A stretch of DNA of 64,000 nucleotides from JBCDBW01 sp039182965 (GCA_039182965.1 JBCDBW010000002.1:22094-86093), one strand, 5' to 3'. Shown: positions 41,859 to 50,159, counted from the stretch's first letter. The notes: a model not told the origin generated them from the letters alone. Numbers and translations are program-made.

Positions 41859-42404
41859 TTAGAAGGACTCCCGGGCAACGGTTTGGTGGACGCAGAGGGA
41901 GAGTTTTTCGCGGAGGCGTCCGAGTAGTTTGTAGAGGGCGTTGGCGGATTTCCCGGAGTGTTGGGCGAGGGATTTTACTTTGCCGTCGCTGGAGTAGGGT
42001 GCGAGGAGAAGTTCCTGATGTGAGTTTGAGAACCGGGCTAGACAGACGCGCAGCGCTTTCATGGCTTTTGCTTGTTCATCGGGATCGACGGCTTCGGCTT
42101 CATCGGCGAGCAATTCAAGCACAGCGGGGCTGAATACGTGCTTGTCGCGGCCGCGCTTGGAGAGTTCGGAGAGGCATTTGAAGCGGACGATGACTTTGGC
42201 CCAGGGGAGGAAACCGTCTTCGTGTTCGAGCTGATCGAACTTCTGCCAGAGGGTGAGACTGGCCTCCTGGATGACCTCGTCAACGAGTGTCCAATTGGGG
42301 AGGAGTGAACGGGCAAAGGCTCTCAGGGCGGGTTCGTGTCGCATGAGAAGGGGCATGAAATCACCTTCTGAGGGACGGTTCCCGGGGTTTTCAGGGCTGG
42401 CCAT
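41859..42404 (-). CDS. ECF RNA polymerase sigma factor, Rhodopirellula/Verrucomicrobium type
   Basis: A 181-residue sigma-70 family factor with region 2 (FARSLLPNWTLVDEVIQEAS, LTLWQKFDQLEHEDGFLPWA) and region 4 (DGKVKSLAQHSGKSANALYK) and no region 3, as in ECF factors. The FLPWAKVIVRFKCLSELSKR segment is typical of the PVC-specific group (TIGR02989-like). A FecR-like membrane protein begins one base after its stop, so sigma and anti-sigma are made together. Five catabolic genes follow with gaps of 18 bases or less, so they are probably both its targets and its co-transcribed neighbours. The control region is the 88 bases upstream, which contain a hairpin at 42438-42459. Confidence 0.92.
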   Translation of the reverse strand: MASPENPGNRPSEGDFMPLLMRHEPALRAFARSLLPNWTLVDEVIQEASLTLWQKFDQLEHEDGFLPWAKVIVRFKCLSELSKRGRDKHVFSPAVLELLADEAEAVDPDEQAKAMKALRVCLARFSNSHQELLLAPYSSDGKVKSLAQHSGKSANALYKLLGRLREKLSLCVHQTVARESF

Positions 42405-42437
42405 ATACCAACTTATTCCGGGACGAGGGTGGACCTG

Positions 42438-42459
42438 CCGATTTTTTCTGAGAAATCGG
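42438..42459 (-). terminator. Hairpin between the DUF1080 gene and the sigma-factor gene
   Basis: CCGATTT and AAATCGG form a perfect 7-pair stem around an 8-base loop; an alternative fold pairs TTTC with GAAA. It sits after the DUF1080 stop and 34 bases before the sigma start, so it may end the first transcript or act in the sigma-gene leader. There is no T-run. Confidence 0.4.
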
Positions 42460-42492
42460 AGGAAAAGGTTGGAAATACGGGGGTTTCCGGGC

Positions 42493-43302
42493 TTATTCGA
42501 GGGGCATCAGTTCGATGTTTCGGAACCAGACGGGTTGGCCCTCGGCTTGGAGGGCGATGTGTCCGAAGCTCAGGGGAATGGGGGCCCCGGCCTTGAGGAG
42601 AGCCTCGGCGGATTCGACGCGCCCTTCGGGATCGAGTTGGGGGTGTTGGTATCGGAGGACTTCAGTGCCATTGACGTGGTGAATGATCTCCTCATTTCCC
42701 CGGACCTCGATTTCGACCTGGACCCACTCATCTGGGGGAAAGGTGGAGGCGGTGGATTGGACGATGTGTTGGGTGACGAGTTGGCCGTCGATTTCTAGAT
42801 TGGTGCCTGGGGTGCACACGTTTCCGGTGGGGCGCTTTCCTTTCCCTGCGTCGGCGAGGAACTGGAACTCGAGGCTGACGGGGAATTCCTGATCGAGCCC
42901 CATGCTTTGCGGGGACTGGGAGTGGATCATGAAACCGCTGTTGAGGTTCACGAACTTGGGGGCATCGGGCATCATTTCTCCGATGAAGCGATATTCCATG
43001 CGGAGTCGGTAGTGGGAATAGGGGATGTTAGTGTAGAGGTGTCCGTATTGGTTATCGAATTTTTCGTAGTCGTCGTAGGTGACTTTAAGGATGCCGTCTT
43101 CCACTCGAAACGTATCGGCAAAGTTTTCTCCGAGAGGGTGGCCGGTGATTTTGACGGTCCAGCCGTCGAGGTTCTTTCCGTTGAAGAGCGACACCCAATC
43201 AGAGTGATCTTCGGTGGTCTCTGGAGAGGGCTTGTTCGCGAGCAAGATCGGGGATGAGATTAGGGCGAGGAGCATGGTGATGAGGCGAGTGATGGGGTTC
43301 AT
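42493..43302 (-). CDS. DUF1080 (3-keto-disaccharide hydrolase) domain protein
   Basis: A 269-residue exported protein. ATG 43302 is preferred over an upstream TTG because it begins a normal signal peptide (NPITRLITMLLALISSPILLA). The DUF1080 fold is evident from WVSLFNGKNLDGWTVKITGH, DTFRVEDGILKVTYDDYEKF, YSHYRLRMEYRFIGE, LNSGFMIHSQ, EFPVSLEFQFLADAGKGKRP, WVQVEIEVRGNEEIIHHVNG and the closing FRNIELMPLE. It has the simple single-domain form, unlike the protein at 31187-32188. It lies 88 bases before the sigma-factor gene in the same direction and is divergent from a ThuA-like gene across 105 bases. ThuA and DUF1080 proteins have both been linked to 3-keto sugar metabolism, which makes this pairing meaningful. 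Confidence 0.9.
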   Translation of the reverse strand: MNPITRLITMLLALISSPILLANKPSPETTEDHSDWVSLFNGKNLDGWTVKITGHPLGENFADTFRVEDGILKVTYDDYEKFDNQYGHLYTNIPYSHYRLRMEYRFIGEMMPDAPKFVNLNSGFMIHSQSPQSMGLDQEFPVSLEFQFLADAGKGKRPTGNVCTPGTNLEIDGQLVTQHIVQSTASTFPPDEWVQVEIEVRGNEEIIHHVNGTEVLRYQHPQLDPEGRVESAEALLKAGAPIPLSFGHIALQAEGQPVWFRNIELMPLE

Positions 43303-43407
43303 GCTGCTTATTTTGGCACTGTTGGCGTTGGGGGGATAGCTTTTCATCGCGTGATGGACGGGCCCACGGATTCCGATTAATTTTCCTTCGAAGTATTTTT
43401 TCCTATT
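43303..43407. promoter_or_regulatory. Shared divergent promoter region of DUF1080 and ThuA-like genes
   Basis: A 105-base gap between two divergent starts. It contains a short palindrome CATC-GCGT-GATG (near 43346-43357) and an A/T-rich stretch just before the ThuA-like ATG. I see no clear -35/-10 pair. Confidence 0.3.
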
Positions 43408-44409
43408 ATGAAGAAGATCGTTTTTTCTCTCTGTATTCTCGGATGTTTGAGCTGTGTTTTGCCGGCTGCGGACGCGCCGAAGGTGGTATTTTTGACCGGG
43501 GACGGGGAGTATCGGTCTGAGGAGTCGATGCCGATGTTAGCGCGGCTATTGGAGCGGGATTTTGGGTATGACGTGACGGTGGGATTTTCAGTGGATGAGG
43601 AGGGGGTCGTGGATCCGCACGAGCAGGGATCGTTGACGGGCACGGAGGAATTGGCGGACGCGGATTTACTGGTTTTGTTTTTGCGGTTTCGGCGACCGGA
43701 CGAGGAGACGTTCGGGCGGATACTGGCGCATTTGGAATCGGGAAAGCCGGTCGTGGGATTTCGGACGGCGACGCATTCGTTTCGGTTCGACGACGGATCT
43801 CCGCATGCGGGATGGGGATACCAGGATGATCCGGAGTTTGTGCACAGCTTGGCGGGGGGAGAGACGATGCGGGAGTTGCTGGGTCAGAAGTGGATCACGC
43901 ATCATGGTCATTTTGATGACGGGGAGAAGCCGTTGACGGAGGTGGCGGTAGTGGAGGGCGCGGGGGAGCATCCCATTTTGCGTGGGGTGGAACCATTTGG
44001 GGCGTATTCGTGGTTGTATCATGTGGAAGGTGGGGATGATACCGTGGCGGGGGAGCCGGTGTTTTTGTTAGAAGGGACCGCTTTGCGCTCGAAGAAAGAG
44101 GAACGGGGAGAGTTGGACCGGTATCCGTTGACGAATCCAGTGGCGTGGACGAAGACGCATGCGTTTGGTGAGGAGCCGGCGCGGGTTTTCACGACGACCT
44201 TGGGACATCCGTATGATTTTCGGGAGCCGGCGATGCGGCGATTGGCGTTGCAGGGGATCTTGTGGGCGTTGGGGCGGGAGGATGAGATTCCGGAGGGGGG
44301 CGTCGATGTGGACGTGGTGGGGGAGTATGCGCCGAGCAATTCGGGGTTTGGGGATGCTTATAAAGGGGGTAAGAAGCCGGAGGATTTTTTTGTGCCGGCG
44401 GGGGAGTGA
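43408..44409 (+). CDS. ThuA-like domain protein, exported
   Basis: A 333-residue protein with signal peptide KKIVFSLCILGCLSCVLPAA, then a class I glutamine-amidotransferase-like ThuA fold (PF06283). Landmarks are APKVVFLTGDGEYRSEESMP, ELADADLLVLFLRFRRPDEE, GKPVVGFRTATHSFRF (the position of the nucleophile elbow, which has Thr rather than Cys), KWITHHGHFDDGEKPLTEVA, HPILRGVEPF, YSWLYHVEGG and the C-terminal AMRRLALQGILWALGRED. ThuA of rhizobia works in trehalose/sucrose use through 3-keto intermediates. It is divergent from a DUF1080 gene. Wobble positions are markedly G-rich, unlike the genes at 2-6 kb. The product may act on oxidised sugars; this is inference. Confidence 0.85.
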   Translation: MKKIVFSLCILGCLSCVLPAADAPKVVFLTGDGEYRSEESMPMLARLLERDFGYDVTVGFSVDEEGVVDPHEQGSLTGTEELADADLLVLFLRFRRPDEETFGRILAHLESGKPVVGFRTATHSFRFDDGSPHAGWGYQDDPEFVHSLAGGETMRELLGQKWITHHGHFDDGEKPLTEVAVVEGAGEHPILRGVEPFGAYSWLYHVEGGDDTVAGEPVFLLEGTALRSKKEERGELDRYPLTNPVAWTKTHAFGEEPARVFTTTLGHPYDFREPAMRRLALQGILWALGREDEIPEGGVDVDVVGEYAPSNSGFGDAYKGGKKPEDFFVPAGE

Positions 44410-44435
44410 CGGGGTGGAGGTCGCGGGGGGTGTGT

Positions 44436-44545
44436 CGGTAGGGGTAAGGAGGAGCGTTGCGGTCGAGCGGGCCGTTCGCCCCTACCGTATTTTCTTCGCC
44501 AGTCCGTTCTGCTCTCGCTGAAGCTACGAAGGGCAAGCCCTACCG
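44436..44545. repeat. 110-bp extragenic repeat-like element with terminal inverted repeats
   Basis: The stretch is bounded by CGGTAGGG (44436-44443) and CCCTACCG (44538-44545), and has a second internal copy CCCCTACCG at 44479-44487 that forms a 9-base inverted repeat with the left end. The inner part (44493-44534) contains TCTTCGCCA and AGCTACGAAGGGC, which recur in shortened form at 57477-57502. This looks like a REP/MITE-like intergenic element, or a two-way terminator, between the convergent ThuA-like and sulfatase genes. Its right end supplies the sulfatase stop codon. Confidence 0.5.
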
Positions 44546-46090
44546 GGTTGAGGGAGGGGGGTCGACCGTCCATCCGGAGGTGGAGATTTTGCCGTAGTAG
44601 GGGTAGTAGTCCCAAAGGATTTCGCCGCCGGTGAGGCGAGGGTCTTCGGTTTCTTTGAGGTATTCGAAGAGTTGTTTGCGAAGTTGTTTTTGGGTTTCGA
44701 AGTGGTCGATGGAGCCCGCGAGGTTTTGCATTTGCCAGGGGTCGGACGTGACTTCGTATAGTTCTTCGGTGGGGCGCATTCCGAAGGCGAGTTCGGCGAG
44801 TTCGGCGATGCCGTGTTGGTTGCGGTTTTCCATCATGAACGTTTTGGTGGGAGAGGCATCGATTTCTCCATAGGGGAGGGAGCGGGCGCAGACGGTGGGA
44901 TCGGGGGAGCCGGAGGGCCAGCGGGAGGATTCGAAGTTGTGGATGTAGAGAAAATCTTTGGTGCGAATGGCGCGGCACGGGTATCCTTTGCCGCCTTGAC
45001 GGCAGCCGTCGTGTCGTTCCATGGCGCTGTAGGCGGCAGAGAAGGCGGCGGGATTGTAGTGGTTCTTTAGAATGGGGACGAGGGAGCGGGCGGTCATTTG
45101 TTGAGGCGGGGTGAGACCGGCAGCTTCAAGGAAGGTAGGAGCGAGGTCGCTCAGGTTGATAAAAGCCTCGACGGTGCGTCCGGGTTTGTTGATGCCTTTG
45201 GGCCAACGGATGGCGAGGGGGACGCGCGTTCCCGAGTCGTAGAGGCTGGCTTTGGCCCGAGGGAAGGGCATGCCGTGATCGCTAGTGATGACGACGATGG
45301 TATTTTCTAGTTTGTCGGCGGCTTCCAGGGCGGCGATAGCGCGGTCGACGTGGTGGTCGAAGTGTTCAATTTCGATTAGATAGTCGAGGATGTCGTTTCG
45401 GACGATATTGTTGTCGGGGAAGATAGGAGGGACGACCGCTTTGTCGGGGTCTTTTCCGGTGAGGACGCCGGTGCCGGATTGGTAGCCTCGGTGAGGTTCG
45501 CTGGTGCCGAGCCAGAAGCAGAAGGGTTGGTCGTCGGGGACTTGGGCGAGGAAGTCATTGAAGTTGGCGGCGTAGTCGGTGTTGCGCATCGCTTTGAAGG
45601 GCGGCGGCGTCGTCCTTTGGTCGAAGAGGGGGCCGGCCGGATTTTCAGAGCGGCCGCCGGGTTCGAGGCGGCCGGGGGACCAGGCTTTGCCGGTGGCGCC
45701 GATGGCGTATCCGGCTTCTCGGAGCAGTTGGGGATAGGTTGGGAATTTCGCGTGGAGGGTGCTGTGGATATTGCCGGCTTCTTCGAGGCGCCAGATGTGT
45801 TGGCCGGTGAGGATGGCGCTGCGGGAGGGGCCGCAAGTGGGGGCGTCGCAGAAGGCGTGGACGAAGCGAAGGCCTTCGCGGGCGACGCGGTCGAAGGCGG
45901 GGGTTAGGACGACGGGATCGCCGTTGGCACCGGTGTGGTTGTAGGACTGGTCGTCGGAGATGCAGAAGAGAATATTTGGGCGCTCGGTTTCTTTGTCAGG
46001 ATTCGTTTCTTCGGCCACGCCTGGCGAGAGAATCGTGAGCACGAGAGTTGTGATGGAGAGGAACACTTTTGGGGACGGATCCTTGATCAT
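44540..46090 (-). CDS. Secreted sulfatase, heparan/N-sulfatase-like
   Basis: A 516-residue exported sulfatase (signal VFLSITTLVLTILSPGVA). The formylglycine motif is C86-G-P-S-R90 in APTCGPSRSAILTGQHIW. Other marks are ILFCISDDQSYNHTGANG, FCFWLGTSEPHRGYQSGTG, VITSDHGMPFPRAKASLYDS and VPLAIRWPKGINKPG, which fit SGSH-like and related glycosaminoglycan sulfatases. The last residues (about 507-516, DPPPSTR) run into a repeat-like element that provides the TAG stop, so the natural C-terminus may have been altered. It lies 157 bases downstream of the homocysteine methyltransferase gene in the same direction and is not obviously part of an operon. Confidence 0.9.
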   Translation of the reverse strand: MIKDPSPKVFLSITTLVLTILSPGVAEETNPDKETERPNILFCISDDQSYNHTGANGDPVVLTPAFDRVAREGLRFVHAFCDAPTCGPSRSAILTGQHIWRLEEAGNIHSTLHAKFPTYPQLLREAGYAIGATGKAWSPGRLEPGGRSENPAGPLFDQRTTPPPFKAMRNTDYAANFNDFLAQVPDDQPFCFWLGTSEPHRGYQSGTGVLTGKDPDKAVVPPIFPDNNIVRNDILDYLIEIEHFDHHVDRAIAALEAADKLENTIVVITSDHGMPFPRAKASLYDSGTRVPLAIRWPKGINKPGRTVEAFINLSDLAPTFLEAAGLTPPQQMTARSLVPILKNHYNPAAFSAAYSAMERHDGCRQGGKGYPCRAIRTKDFLYIHNFESSRWPSGSPDPTVCARSLPYGEIDASPTKTFMMENRNQHGIAELAELAFGMRPTEELYEVTSDPWQMQNLAGSIDHFETQKQLRKQLFEYLKETEDPRLTGGEILWDYYPYYGKISTSGWTVDPPPSTR

Positions 46091-46247
46091 GATTCTGTGG
46101 GACGCGTCGAGTGAGCGAAAGGGTCAGGGGCGTCCAAGAGAAATTATCGTTCGGAATGGGCATTTGTTCTAGGATGAGGTGGCCTATTTTTGTGATGACT
46201 TGGACGTCGGACTGCGGCTGAGGCGATTTGAGGTGCAAGCGGTTGCA

Positions 46248-47189
46248 TTAGTCCGCCGTGCAGGCTTTGCCGATGGCCCGCACATGGCGGTGATCGGTGC
46301 CGCAGCAGCCTCCGTAGACGGTCAGATTTGGAAGGATTTTTTTGAGGCGGCGAAGGCGGTCTGCGAGATCTGCTGGATCGCCGTCATCGAGGGTCTCGCT
46401 ATTGTCGAGTTCTTCGTGGCTGAGGGTGGAGGCGTTTGCGCGAATGCCTTTGATGCGATGGCTCCAGTCTTCGCCGTTGTCGAAAGCGTCTTCGAAATGG
46501 GTGGGGTGGGCGCAGTTGATCATGAAGTAGGCGGCGCTGCCGTTCGTATCGGCGTCGGTGCGGCGGATGGCGTCGCCGAGTTTTTCTCCGCTGGGGAGAG
46601 CACCATCGGTTTCGAGTGTGAATGAGATAACGGAGGGAATACCGGCGGCCATGGCCGAGTTGACGATACCGATGGCTTCTTCGACGTAATTGAGTGTCAT
46701 CGCGGTGATGAGGTCGACGTTGGCATCGGCGAAGGTTTTGACTTGGTGGTCGTGGTAGGATTCTGCCTCCGAAGGTGACATTTGTGAAGAGGGGGAATAT
46801 CCGTCGCCCCGTGGACCGATACAGCCGCTAATGGGCAGTTGGGAGATGCGATCGGAGTATGTGTTGCGGATGGATTCGAGATCGGCGATGGATTGCTTAT
46901 TGGCGGCGATGAGCTCTTTTTTCGAGTAACCGATTTTTCTAGCCCAATCGGGATTGGCGCGCCAGGTGGGGCTTTCGAGGATGAAACCGGTATCGTATTC
47001 GGCAGCGATTTCGAGATAGGTATGGAAGTAATCGCGCAGGGTGTTCCGGCCGATGTCATGGCGAAGGAGGTGAAAGGCGGCGAACTCTGGGAGTTCAATT
47101 CCTTTATGAAAGATGAGAGTGGTTTCCAGTCCGCCGTCGGTGAGGAAAGGGCGAGAGGCTTGGCTAACGGGGTCGGTCATTGTGATCAT
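46248..47189 (-). CDS. Homocysteine S-methyltransferase family protein
   Basis: A 313-residue cytoplasmic enzyme of PF02574. It begins with the typical FLTDGGLETTLIFHKGIELP. The zinc-binding Cys residues are present as NCAHP (near residue 223) and the GGCCGTDHRHV pair near the C-terminus. FILESPTWRANPDWARKIGY and SGCIGPRGDGY also match the family. It would transfer a methyl group from a donor such as S-methylmethionine or a betaine-like compound to homocysteine, forming methionine. The glutamate-rich B12-binding parts of MetH are absent, so it is the single-domain form. A GNAT gene starts upstream in the same direction, 23 bases before the start, so the two may share a message. A link to sulfur metabolism is possible but not shown. 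Confidence 0.88.
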   Translation of the reverse strand: MITMTDPVSQASRPFLTDGGLETTLIFHKGIELPEFAAFHLLRHDIGRNTLRDYFHTYLEIAAEYDTGFILESPTWRANPDWARKIGYSKKELIAANKQSIADLESIRNTYSDRISQLPISGCIGPRGDGYSPSSQMSPSEAESYHDHQVKTFADANVDLITAMTLNYVEEAIGIVNSAMAAGIPSVISFTLETDGALPSGEKLGDAIRRTDADTNGSAAYFMINCAHPTHFEDAFDNGEDWSHRIKGIRANASTLSHEELDNSETLDDGDPADLADRLRRLKKILPNLTVYGGCCGTDHRHVRAIGKACTAD

Positions 47190-47212
47190 GGCATGTTGTT
47201 TAGCGGATCCAG

Positions 47213-47851
47213 TTATTGTGACATTGACGGGTCGAATTGCGGTTTGCGGAACATTGGGTAAACGATGGGGGAGGAGCTGGTCTGTATTTCGCCTATGAGC
47301 CGGAAGCCGTGTTTTTCGTAGAGGGGTATATTGGTGGCGCTGCTGGATTCCAGGTAAGCGGGGGTGCGTGATCGGTCGCAGCGGGTGAGGGTGTGTTTGA
47401 GGAGTGCGGACCCTAGTCCTTGATTTTGTTGGGCGGGCTCGACGGCAATGAGTGGGAGATACCAGTGTTCCTCTTTCGGGTGGAAATCGTCCATTTGTTC
47501 GAAGAGCGCGAACGCTTCGCGGAGGCGGTGGCGGGGAACGGTTTCTTCGATTACGCGGGTGATGACTTCGTCGTCGGCGTGTTCGTTTGGTGGAAGCCAG
47601 TAGGCGACACCCTGGAAGTTATCGATATGGAAAGAAGTGTTGCAGGCGATGGAGGGACCGACGAAGGCATCGACGAATCGTGGAAAGCCTTGGGTGTAGG
47701 AATGGGCGTCGGGATAGAGCCATCGGATGGCAGGGTCGGCAGCGAATGCGAGTAGAGTCGTGCGGCGGGCACGGGAGGATTCATTTGGGCCGACGATGGT
47801 CTGGATGGGGATTGAGGGGGTGGATACGTGAGCTTGGGTGGTTGTGATCAT
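47213..47851 (-). CDS. GNAT family N-acetyltransferase
   Basis: A 212-residue GNAT acetyltransferase. The acetyl-CoA-binding motif A is IAVEPAQQNQGLGSALLKHT, with the Q-x-x-G-x-G/A core, followed by AYLESSSATNIPLYEKHGFR, the usual motif B. The N-terminal half (RTTLLAFAADPAIRWLYPDA, VAYWLPPNEHADDEVITRVI) resembles the group of GNATs with a W-LPP segment seen in many soil and marine bacteria. There is no signal peptide. It precedes the homocysteine methyltransferase gene by 23 bases in the same direction. The acceptor (amine, antibiotic or peptide) cannot be predicted. Confidence 0.87.
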   Translation of the reverse strand: MITTTQAHVSTPSIPIQTIVGPNESSRARRTTLLAFAADPAIRWLYPDAHSYTQGFPRFVDAFVGPSIACNTSFHIDNFQGVAYWLPPNEHADDEVITRVIEETVPRHRLREAFALFEQMDDFHPKEEHWYLPLIAVEPAQQNQGLGSALLKHTLTRCDRSRTPAYLESSSATNIPLYEKHGFRLIGEIQTSSSPIVYPMFRKPQFDPSMSQ

Positions 47852-47964
47852 TGTCGTGAAAATGCGGGGATCCTTCTTTGGAGAATTGGTTCTTCGTCAC
47901 GAAGTAGGCGTGAGGGGGGGCCTTACATCGTGAGGGAGTTGAAGTTTTTGGGGCGGATCGTCGC

Positions 47965-49773
47965 CTAGACCGTCCAGTGCACCGGCTTTTCAGGAGAATA
48001 GGCGCAGAATGTGCCGGTGCGTATGGAATTTTCCAAGTGGCGGCCGAGGGCGGGGTGGGCGGCTTCGATTTTTCGGATGGCGCTTCGGATTCTCCAGGTG
48101 ACGGCGGAGCGTGCGCGTTCGGCAGGAGCGGCCATTTTTCGCGAGCGTCCTCCGACCCCGACGGATTTGGCGAGGTGATCGATGAGCGGGTCCAATTCTT
48201 CGCGAATACTTTCGGCGCGGGCGGAGTCGTTTGCGGCTTTGGCGTCTTCGAGGTCAGCCTGGAGTTCGCGGATGTTCCGGGCGTATTCGCTACGGGCCTT
48301 GGCATCCATGATTTCATCCGGGGCACCATCTTCGGAGACGTTGCCCATGAGTTCGGTGCAATGGATTTCGGCATCTTTGTTTGCGAGAATGCGTTCGATA
48401 TCCTTAAAGCCCTTTATCTCGGGCAGGCGTGTTTTTGCGCCTTCGTAGGCGACGATACGGAGATTGTTTTCGAGGCGGAAGACGGGGTGATCGTTTTGGG
48501 CGACTTTTATGGGTGATGGGGTGGGCGACGCGGCTGGTTTTTCTTCGAAACCGGCGAGCCGAAGTCCATTGATGTAGAGGTTGGCATCCTCTTTGCGTTT
48601 GAACGGGTTCACTTCGATGAGCCAGTCGCGAGGTTCTCCGGTATGTGCGCGGCGGCCGGAGACGATTTTTTCCTGGAAGGCTTCTAAAAAGAGGTCCCGG
48701 TAAGTGGCAGCTTTTTGTGGATCGTTTTGATAGGCATGAGCGATGGCGACGAAGGCAGCCAGATCGATCCAAACGTTGGTGAGGGGCGCTTTGAGGGCCA
48801 TGGCGATGCCTTCATCGAATTTCTTTTGCATCATGAGAATGACGCCGCCGTATGCAAAATACCAAGGATCGCAGTAGGGATTGAGAGCAAGCGCGCGATC
48901 AAAAATTTGTTCTGCGCGTTCGTGGGAGCCCAAGAAAGTGAAGCAGCTGGCGATTTGGACGAGGTGATCAGCATCGTTGGGATTGAGTTCGAAAGCACGG
49001 GTGATGTGTTCTTCCGCTTTTTCAAACTCGCGCCGGAAGAGGTAGACTCGGCCGAGGACGAGGTGAGCAACGGAGTCGTTTTGATCGAGTTGGAAGGCGT
49101 GGTGGGCGTATTGGAAGGCGCGGCACTCGCTGATTTCGCTGAGTTCCCAATTTTGGCAGCTCCATTCATTGAAGTGTGAGAGCGAGAGGCCAACAAAGGC
49201 TCTTGGGTAGTGAGGGTCGATTTCGAGAGCCCGTTCGAAGAGTTCCCTGGCTTCCTCATCCGATTCAATATTGCCTTCACGCAGTTTCTCGAGGCCTCTC
49301 AGCCAGCAGTCATAGGCTTCGAGTTCCGTGATTGATTTTCTTCGGGCGGCGCCGAGGGTGGCGGCGTCGATTTGTTTGGAGAGTGTGGAGGTAACTTTTT
49401 CCGAGATGCTTTCCTGGAGGGAGAAGACATCGGCGGCAGGTGAATCGAATCGATCGGCCCAAACGACGCTTCCGGATTTAGGATCGATGAGCTGGGTATT
49501 TACGCGGATTTGGTGGTCTTCGTTTCGGACGCTTGTTTTGAGGAGGAGATCGGCGGCCAATTCTTGGGCGATTGACCTGTCGTCGAGGTTTTGAATTCTG
49601 GGAGAGAAGGATGAGTGGTGTGAGATGAGACCGAGATTCGGGAAGCGGGAGAGGTCGGTAATGAGATCTTCGATAAAGCCGCGCGAGAAGTAGGCCTTTT
49701 CCTTAGAATCGGCAAGCTCATCGCTTGCGGGAAGGACGGCTAGTCGGAGGGCTGGGGCGGCAAAGGTTTCCAT
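47965..49773 (-). CDS. TolB/FlgO-like and TPR protein with regulator-type C-terminal helix domain
   Basis: A 602-residue cytoplasmic protein. Residues 8-115 match the TolB-like/FlgO-like module attached to many adenylate cyclases and response regulators (LRLAVLPASDELADSKEKAY, ISEKVTSTLSKQIDA). Residues about 130-380 hold TPR units (ARELFERALEIDPHYPRAFV, SVAHLVLGRVYLFRREFEKA, RAEQIFDRALALNPYCDPWY). After a Pro-rich linker, residues about 480-602 form a conserved charged domain (IRELQADLEDAKAANDSARA, AERARSAVTWRIRSAIRKIE, GRHLENSIRTGTFCAYSPE) that I know from the ends of large bacterial regulators. No cyclase, kinase or DNA-binding domain is present, so its output is unclear. It is a monocistronic minus-strand gene with a 113-base gap on its 3' side. 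Confidence 0.78.
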   Translation of the reverse strand: METFAAPALRLAVLPASDELADSKEKAYFSRGFIEDLITDLSRFPNLGLISHHSSFSPRIQNLDDRSIAQELAADLLLKTSVRNEDHQIRVNTQLIDPKSGSVVWADRFDSPAADVFSLQESISEKVTSTLSKQIDAATLGAARRKSITELEAYDCWLRGLEKLREGNIESDEEARELFERALEIDPHYPRAFVGLSLSHFNEWSCQNWELSEISECRAFQYAHHAFQLDQNDSVAHLVLGRVYLFRREFEKAEEHITRAFELNPNDADHLVQIASCFTFLGSHERAEQIFDRALALNPYCDPWYFAYGGVILMMQKKFDEGIAMALKAPLTNVWIDLAAFVAIAHAYQNDPQKAATYRDLFLEAFQEKIVSGRRAHTGEPRDWLIEVNPFKRKEDANLYINGLRLAGFEEKPAASPTPSPIKVAQNDHPVFRLENNLRIVAYEGAKTRLPEIKGFKDIERILANKDAEIHCTELMGNVSEDGAPDEIMDAKARSEYARNIRELQADLEDAKAANDSARAESIREELDPLIDHLAKSVGVGGRSRKMAAPAERARSAVTWRIRSAIRKIEAAHPALGRHLENSIRTGTFCAYSPEKPVHWTV

Positions 49774-50159
49774 TGGGCCGGAGTCTTATTTGGAACTTAT
49801 CCATGAGGGGAAGAGGGACAAATTCTTTTCGAAGGAGGCAGCGGTGGTTGGCAGAGTTCGCGGGCGTTATTTTTGGAGAGGAGCTGTTTCGGTGTTGGAG
49901 GCGGATTTCTGGGGGGAAATTCTTGACGGGAATTCCGGTTCACGATTCTTCGCCTATTGGTATTTTCCGGAAGTGGTGGCCATTGGTCTTAATTCGATCG
50001 AACGAGTGCACTTGAGAAGAGCGTTGCGGACGATCCGGAGGATCGTTCTTACGGGGAGGGGGAGGAAGAGAGTCTGTCCGTGCCAGAAACGAAGTTCTTC
50101 CTGGGGAGTGTTGTCTGCCCGCAAGGAGAGGAGAGGGAGAGATAAAAGTGAGATGGGTT
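49774..50159. other. Intergenic region of 386 bp, no supported gene
   Basis: No convincing gene: the plus-strand ORF here is low-complexity (Arg/Gly-rich) with no recognisable pattern. A hairpin is present at 50028-50048: GGACGATCC, loop GGA, GGATCGTTC (9 pairs with one G-U). It sits between the sirtuin gene and the TPR gene, both on the minus strand. It could end the sirtuin-side transcript region or be part of an RNA structure; no T-run follows on either strand. Confidence 0.45.

Noticed and set aside
47892..47904. Short palindrome CTTCG-TCA-CGAAG upstream of the GNAT gene
   Set aside because: Five-base arms are too short to distinguish from chance without a genome-wide count.
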